DNA from: Streptomyces pristinaespiralis | GTDB taxonomy: Bacteria; Actinomycetota; Actinomycetes; Streptomycetales; Streptomycetaceae | NCBI RefSeq assembly: GCF_001278075.1 | Contig: NZ_CP011340.1 | Location: 3,162,001-3,226,000 of the forward strand | Length of the DNA stretch: 64,000 nt | Direction: 5' to 3' | In this document: positions 59,779-64,000 of the stretch, piece after piece | Numbering within the stretch: position 1 is the first letter of the stretch | Layout: each line of letters starts with the position of its first letter | The notes under the pieces: model-generated | Database searches by the model: none | Told to the model about the DNA's origin: nothing | Seen by the model: the letters and a program-made list of their open reading frames with translations, nothing else | Made by a program: the position numbers and the translations under genes

Positions 59779-60375
59779 TCAGTCCAGCGTCACGGACCGG
59801 CGCAGCGGATCGCGCAGATCCGTCCCGTGCGTGAGCCAGCGTTCCTGGAGCTCCGCCGCACCGTGCACCCTCTTCCACGCCGCCTCGTTCGACGTCATCG
59901 GCAGCAGCGGGAGGAAGCGCACCGGGTCCATCGGGTCGCCCAGCTCCAGGTCCTCCACCAGCCCGCCCGGCTCCGCGACGAGCACCGAACTGAACGGCGC
60001 GGAGGGCCACAGCGCCTCCCCGACGTCGAGCGAGGCGCCCGGGGCCACGACCACGCCCTCCACCTGCGGGGACGCGGCCAGCACCGCGAGCGGACGCAGC
60101 ACCTTGTCGGTGTCCGCGAGCCCGGCGCGCACGGTCAGCACCAGCTCCGCACGGGGGCCCTTCACCGGATCGGCGAGTGCCGCCGTGGGGTCGGTCATCG
60201 GGTGTGCGGACATGCCGAGTGTGGCGTAGCGCACGATGTCCTTGTCGCCGTCCCGGTCCCGGAAGCGCAGCACCTCGATGCGATCGGTGCCCAGGAAGGT
60301 CACCGCGGCGCGTGCGTCCGGTTCCCCCAGGGCGCTGCGGAGCCGGGCTTCGACAAGAGCGAGAACGTCTTCCAT
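59779..60375 (-). CDS. Suppressor-of-fused (SUFU) domain protein
   Basis: 198 residues with a bacterial SUFU-like domain: VTFLGTDRIEVLRFRDRDGDKDIVRYATLGMSAHP, RAELVLTVR, LRPLAVLAASPQVEGVVVAPG, and FLPLLPMTSNEAAWKRVHGAAELQE near the end. Bacterial SUFU proteins are often immunity or interaction proteins, but here there is no toxin neighbour. ATG 60375 lies 6 nt after TATGCT, with TTGCCC 15 nt further up, so the mRNA may be leaderless. Divergent from corA. Confidence 0.85.
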   Translation of the reverse strand: MEDVLALVEARLRSALGEPDARAAVTFLGTDRIEVLRFRDRDGDKDIVRYATLGMSAHPMTDPTAALADPVKGPRAELVLTVRAGLADTDKVLRPLAVLAASPQVEGVVVAPGASLDVGEALWPSAPFSSVLVAEPGGLVEDLELGDPMDPVRFLPLLPMTSNEAAWKRVHGAAELQERWLTHGTDLRDPLRRSVTLD

Positions 60376-60451
60376 GTCGCGAGCATAAAACGCGTAAGGA
60401 GCGGGCAAACACAGGGATTGACCCGTAGTCGGCTGATAGGCTTGGCCGCTG

Positions 60452-60501
60452 GTCGGGACGGACACAGAAGTGTTGCCTTCAAGTCCCGACGACACGTCGT
60501 C
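60452..60501 (+). promoter_or_regulatory. Overlapping alternative hairpins in the corA leader
   Basis: GTCGGGAC (60452-60459) can pair with GTCCCGAC (60483-60490), enclosing an ACAC/GTGT mini-hairpin. GACGAC (60488-60493) can pair with GTCGTC (60496-60501). The two share 60488-60490, so they exclude each other. A Mg-responsive leader upstream of corA is a plausible reading, but no known riboswitch consensus is recognised. Confidence 0.35.
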
Positions 60502-60537
60502 CCTCACGGGGGACCGGCCGGAGGAGGTGAGGCTGCG

Positions 60538-60606
60538 GTGGATCGAAGTCGATCGTGCAGTACCAGCAGCTCTTCCGCACGGCACCGTTCCCTTCGCCGG
60601 TCCTGA
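60538..60606 (+). CDS. Possible 22-residue leader peptide upstream of corA
   Basis: GTG 60538 is preceded by AGGAGG at 10 nt and encodes a 22-residue Ser/Arg-rich peptide, (M)DRSRSCSTSSSSARHRSLRRS. It lies 220 nt before the corA start, right after the candidate leader hairpins. Such short ORFs control Mg transporter genes elsewhere. There is no other support, so this is a tentative call. Confidence 0.3.
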   Translation: MDRSRSCSTSSSSARHRSLRRS

Positions 60607-60825
60607 CCCGACGAACCGGACTCCGGTGTACTGAGGCCTTTCCCGCACGGGGCCCCACGGCATTTCGCACGACGGAAGAGCGCGAGCACTTCGTTTTTGC
60701 CTGTCTGTAGCGAACGCCGTCACCGCGCTCCCGCGGTGCCGCCCGCTTTGCGGACGTACGACTCACGTCCCCATTCCGGGCTGTGCCACGCCACCGCCGA
60801 CGGCCTCTCCGTGAAGGAGCCAGCC

Positions 60826-61941
60826 ATGTCGATGATCCGTGACCTGCGTGCAGCGGTCCGCCCCTCGCTGCGCAAGAGCAGCACCCCGTACAGCGGCTAC
60901 GACACCACCCGTGACCCCTCCGCCTCCAGCGCCGTCGTCGACTGCGCCGTCTACCGTGACGGCCGGCGCCTCGAGAGCACCGCGTGCCTGACGCCCCATG
61001 AGGCGATGCTGCGGGTGCGGGAGGGCGGCGGCTTCGCCTGGATCGGCCTGCACGAGCCGACGGAGTCCGAATTCGCCGGTATCGCCGCGGAGTTCGGGCT
61101 CCACCCGTTGGCCGTCGAGGACGCGGTCCACGCCCACCAGCGGCCCAAGCTGGAGCGGTACGACGACACCCTGTTCACCGTCTTCAAGACGATCCACTAC
61201 GTCGAGCACGCCGAGCTCACCGCCACCAGCGAGGTGGTGGAGACCGGCGAGGTGATGTGCTTCACCGGCCGGGACTTCGTCATCACGGTCCGGCACGGCG
61301 GCAAGGGATCGCTGCGCGCCCTGCGGCACGGTCTGCAGAAGGACGCGGAGCTGCTCGCCAAGGGCCCCTCCGCGGTGCTGCACGCCATCGCCGACCATGT
61401 CGTCGACGGCTACATCGCGGTCGCGGAGGCCGTGCAGGACGACATCGACGAGGTGGAGATCGACGTCTTCTCCGCGCCTGCCAAGGGCAGCCCGCGCGGT
61501 GGCGACGCCGGGCGGATCTATCAGCTCAAGCGCGAGGTGCTGGAGTTCAAGCGGGCCGTCTCCCCGCTGCTGCGTCCGATGCAGCTGCTGAGCGAGCGGC
61601 CCATGCGGCTCGTGGACCCCGACATCCAGAAGTACTTCCGCGACGTCGCCGACCACCTCGCACGGGTGCAGGAGGAGGTCATCGGCTTCGACGAGCTGCT
61701 GAACTCCATCCTCCAGGCCAACCTGGCCCAGGCGACCGTCGCCCAGAACGAGGACATGCGCAAGATCACCTCCTGGGCGGCGATCATCGCCGTCCCCACG
61801 GCGGTCTGCGGCATCTACGGCATGAACTTCGACCACATGCCGGAGCTGAAGTGGAAGTACGGCTATCCCCTGGTGCTCACGGGCATCGCGGTGGTCTGTT
61901 TCGCCATCCACCGCACGCTCAAGCGGAACGGCTGGCTGTAG
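60826..61941 (+). CDS. corA: CorA-type magnesium/cobalt transporter
   Basis: 371 residues. A long cytoplasmic N-terminal domain (to about 305) precedes two C-terminal helices; the first ends in the selectivity motif YGMNF (GMN), the second is YPLVLTGIAVVCFAIHRTL, followed by a basic tail. This is the full CorA layout (a pentameric channel for Mg2+). ATG 60826 has AAGGAG at 6 nt. The 450 bp upstream hold possible leader structures and a tiny ORF. An MgtE-type gene begins 1.6 kb downstream, so two magnesium-related genes lie close together. Confidence 0.95.
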   Translation: MSMIRDLRAAVRPSLRKSSTPYSGYDTTRDPSASSAVVDCAVYRDGRRLESTACLTPHEAMLRVREGGGFAWIGLHEPTESEFAGIAAEFGLHPLAVEDAVHAHQRPKLERYDDTLFTVFKTIHYVEHAELTATSEVVETGEVMCFTGRDFVITVRHGGKGSLRALRHGLQKDAELLAKGPSAVLHAIADHVVDGYIAVAEAVQDDIDEVEIDVFSAPAKGSPRGGDAGRIYQLKREVLEFKRAVSPLLRPMQLLSERPMRLVDPDIQKYFRDVADHLARVQEEVIGFDELLNSILQANLAQATVAQNEDMRKITSWAAIIAVPTAVCGIYGMNFDHMPELKWKYGYPLVLTGIAVVCFAIHRTLKRNGWL

Positions 61942-61969
61942 TACGGGACCCGGTCGATAGGCTGCAGGC

Positions 61970-62482
61970 ATGACATCGCATCTGCTCGGCCGGGCGCTCG
62001 TCGAGGAGGCCACGAAGAAGTCCGGCCTCATCTGGGTGCGCGGCGCCGGCCACACGCGTGCCCTGTGGCACGTCTGGCACGAGGGCGCCGCGTACATCGT
62101 CGGCGACGGGCCGGGCGAGCAGCCGCTGCCGGGTCTGGTGGACGGCGGGGACGCGGAGGTCACCGTCCGCAGCAAGGACAAGGGCGGCAGGCTCGTCGCC
62201 TGGTCGGCCCGCGTGAGCGAGCTCGCCCCGCACTCCGAGGCGTGGGAGGCCGCCGTCGGCGAGCTCAAGGGGAAGCGGCTGAACGCGCCGGACGCGGAGC
62301 GGATGGCCGAGCGCTGGGCGCGCGAATGCCGGGTGCTGCGCCTCGAACCGCGGGACGCGGTCACCGACCTGCCCGACGGCTCACTGGCGGCCGCGCCGCT
62401 GCCGACCGCCGCGACGACCCGCCGGGCTGCTCCGGCGGCCCTGCCGCGGCTCCTGCTGAAGCGGCGGGGGCGCCGCGGCTGA
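61970..62482 (+). CDS. Conserved hypothetical protein, 170 residues
   Basis: 170 residues: SHLLGRALVEEATKKSGLIWVRGAG, WHVWHEGAAYIVGDGPGEQPLPGL and VTVRSKDKGGRLVAWSARVSEL suggest a small beta-barrel, distantly like FMN-binding split-barrel proteins, but no cofactor motif is certain. The C-terminus is Ala/Arg-rich and basic. ATG 61970, 28 bp after corA, may be co-transcribed with it. Function not assigned. Confidence 0.78.
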   Translation: MTSHLLGRALVEEATKKSGLIWVRGAGHTRALWHVWHEGAAYIVGDGPGEQPLPGLVDGGDAEVTVRSKDKGGRLVAWSARVSELAPHSEAWEAAVGELKGKRLNAPDAERMAERWARECRVLRLEPRDAVTDLPDGSLAAAPLPTAATTRRAAPAALPRLLLKRRGRRG

Positions 62483-62544
62483 TCCGCCCGCGCCGGCCGG
62501 AGCATGCTCCCTGACGGCCGGACCGCAGGCGCTCCGCCCGGAGG

Positions 62545-63321
62545 TCAGGAGCTCTGCTCGGAGGACTTCGGGAGCTGCTTGCCGTAGTCGACCGTCTCGC
62601 CCTTCGACGGTTCCGCCAGCGGGAAGTCCTTGTCCCAGTCGCCCAGTGTGAGCACCCCCGCGCCGCCGGCCCGGGTGAACTGGAGCGGATACGGCTTGCC
62701 CTCCAGCGACACGTCCAGCACACCGCCCCGGCCGCCCTCGCCCGCCGTGACCTTGATGGTGCGTACTCCGCCGACGCGGGTCCGGTCGCCCTTGCTGAGC
62801 TCGCCCTCCATCCCGAGCAGCCCGTCGAGCAGCACATCCATGTCGGTGAAGCCGCGGAACTGCTTGTACGAGGGGTCGCCCTTGGGGACCTTGACGTACT
62901 TGTCGGCCAGCTTCTTCGCCGCCTCGAGGTCCGATTCGCTCGGCTCCTTGTCCTCGTCACCGTCCGCGTGGCTCCAGAAGCCGGCGTCGGCCTTGAGGAA
63001 AAGGGTGTCGCCGATCCTCAGCAGCTCGAAGGCGTTCTCCTTGGACGTCAGCGAGCCGGTGCCACCGTCGTGCTTGAGGCGCATGTTCAGCTTGTAGGTG
63101 CCCCCCTTGCTCACGAGGGTGCCCGACAGACGTACGGACGCCGCCGCGTCGGCCGCCGTCCGCGCCTTGGTCTCGATCTCCTCCGCCGACAGCTTCCCGA
63201 CCCCGTTGGTCCCCGCGTCCGGGTCCTCGCCGCACGCACCGAGGGCCATGGTCAGCCCGGCACACAGCACCGCGGAGAGCCCGGCGCGGCGCACTCGGCC
63301 GGCCGGCGGGAGGGGAGTCAC
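62545..63321 (-). CDS. Secreted lipoprotein (LppX/LprG-like)
   Basis: 258 residues. Signal peptide with twin Arg (GRVRRAGLSAVLCAGLTMA) ending in the lipobox ALGAC. The mature domain, with ADAAASVRLSGTLVSKGGTYKLNM, LFLKADAGFWSHAD and GVLDVSLEGKPYPLQFTRAGG, resembles mycobacterial LppX/LprG lipid-binding lipoproteins. It is paralogous to the lipoprotein at 28514. GTG 63321 has GAGAGG at 10 nt; ATG 63339 lacks a ribosome site. Divergent from the MgtE-type gene. Confidence 0.88.
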   Translation of the reverse strand: MTPLPPAGRVRRAGLSAVLCAGLTMALGACGEDPDAGTNGVGKLSAEEIETKARTAADAAASVRLSGTLVSKGGTYKLNMRLKHDGGTGSLTSKENAFELLRIGDTLFLKADAGFWSHADGDEDKEPSESDLEAAKKLADKYVKVPKGDPSYKQFRGFTDMDVLLDGLLGMEGELSKGDRTRVGGVRTIKVTAGEGGRGGVLDVSLEGKPYPLQFTRAGGAGVLTLGDWDKDFPLAEPSKGETVDYGKQLPKSSEQSS

Positions 63322-63504
63322 AAGCGCACTGCCTCTCATCTGTGGGGAATGGCAGACCGCAGCGTACCCGTGCGGGATGCACGCGTAGCAGGCAGCCGTA
63401 CGGCCGTCGGCCGGGAGCGGCCCGGATCGGTACCGGCTAGCCTGAAACGGTCCGGAACCAGCAATTTCGGCGCAGAAGTGACCGGCAGTGGAGGAGGGGC
63501 GGAC

Positions 63505-64000
63505 ATGGCGGCAGGCGCCCCGCGGGTCTTCGTCTCGCACCTCGCCGGCGTGCCCGTCTTCGACCCCAACGGCGACCAGGTGGGGCGCGTACGCGACCTG
63601 GTGGCGATGCTGCGCGTCGGCCGCCGCCCGCCGCGGCTGCTGGGCCTGGTGGTCGAGGTCATCAGCCGCCGCCGGATCTTCCTCCCCATGACCCGGGTGA
63701 CGGGCATCGAGTCGGGCCAGGTCATCACCACCGGTGTGCTCAATGTGCGCCGCTTCGAGCAGCGTCCCACCGAGCGGCTGGTGCTCGGTGAACTGCTCGA
63801 CCGCCGGGTCCGCCTGGTGGAGAGCGGCGAGGAGGTCACCGTCCTCGACGTGGCGATCCAGCAGCTACCCGCCCGCCGAGACTGGGAGATCGACAAGGTG
63901 TTCGTACGCAAGGGCAAGGGCGGGGCGCTGCGCCGCAAGGGCGAGACGCTGACCCTCGAGTGGTCCGCCGTCACCGGTTTCTCGCTCGAGGAGCACGGTC
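63505..64000 (+). CDS. MgtE N-terminal / PRC-barrel protein (partial, 3' end off the window)
   Basis: 165 residues are visible: MAAGAPRVFVSHLAGVPVFD begins a PRC-barrel-like region (DQVGRVRDLVAML...LLGLVVEV), followed by further barrel strands (GELLDRRVRLVESGEEVTVLDVAI, DWEIDKVFVRK). Streptomyces proteins of this type continue with MgtE N-terminal and CBS domains, probably a soluble magnesium sensor. ATG 63505 has GGAGGGG upstream. The frame is open to the window edge. Confidence 0.8.
   Translation, partial: MAAGAPRVFVSHLAGVPVFDPNGDQVGRVRDLVAMLRVGRRPPRLLGLVVEVISRRRIFLPMTRVTGIESGQVITTGVLNVRRFEQRPTERLVLGELLDRRVRLVESGEEVTVLDVAIQQLPARRDWEIDKVFVRKGKGGALRRKGETLTLEWSAVTGFSLEEHG

Noticed and set aside
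60102..60124. TTGTCGGTG within the SUFU-like gene as another damage promoter
   Set aside because: On the plus strand, inside a minus-strand gene, followed by CCCGGC instead of a -10 hexamer and no start codon at the proper distance.

Overview
The window is chromosomal DNA of a high-GC actinobacterium, almost certainly a Streptomyces. The reasons are the very strong G/C bias at third codon positions, the frequent GTG and TTG starts, a WblC/WhiB7 regulator, a PPA1309-type protein, spherulin-4 and AIM24 families, and long perfect-stem terminators with little U tract. I saw no phage, insertion sequence, rRNA or CRISPR. The one RNA gene is an initiator tRNA.

Most of the window is a housekeeping neighbourhood whose order matches, from knowledge of that genome, the Mycobacterium tuberculosis stretch from about Rv3193c to Rv3211: UPF0182 protein, PDZ/Lon-type protease, DUF2342 protein, ABC1 kinase, whiB7, uvrD2, mycoredoxin, nudC, adnB, adnA, alkyltransferase-like protein, moeZ, DUF3152 protein, TetR, DUF3107, ferritin-like protein, rhlE. 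Streptomyces-type additions sit between these anchors: the TerD/AIM24 trio (10980-14107), a metallopeptidase and an orphan ThiF/RiPP-type protein (14214-16191), an MprF-like protein and two tandem secreted S33 peptidases (34115-40138), and a four-gene glycosyltransferase/epimerase/spherulin-4 operon (41457-46347).

Region by region. 1-1755: Sel1-repeat protein (partial) and initiator tRNA. 1813-10916: UPF0182, PPA1309, YlbL-like protease, moaE, an NAD-dependent epimerase, DUF2342 and a Nudix hydrolase. 10980-17625: AIM24 operon, metallopeptidase, ThiF-like protein, ABC1 kinase. 17672-19304: a zinc-ribbon protein, then wblC with a roughly 600-nt leader holding an upstream ORF and an intrinsic terminator. 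19318-33800: a DNA-repair and redox block (UvrD2, mycoredoxin, NudC, dipeptidase, AdnB, lipoprotein, AdnA, alkyltransferase-like protein). 34115-48901: envelope, peptidase, sulfur-carrier and polysaccharide genes. 49070-54676: small regulators and the DEAD-box helicase. 54925-64000: hydrolase, NYN RNase, MarC, PHP phosphoesterase, DUF6758, SUFU-like protein, CorA, a second lipoprotein and the start of an MgtE-type protein.

The main regulatory observation is that adnB, the alkyltransferase-like gene and moaE share the same promoter geometry: a TTGTCRGTG-like box, 8 nt, a -10-like hexamer, then 7 nt to an apparently leaderless start codon. This matches the RecA-independent DNA-damage promoter of actinobacteria. 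The best candidate for an undescribed system is the PelF-like glycosyltransferase operon inserted between the moeZ and DUF3152 anchors.
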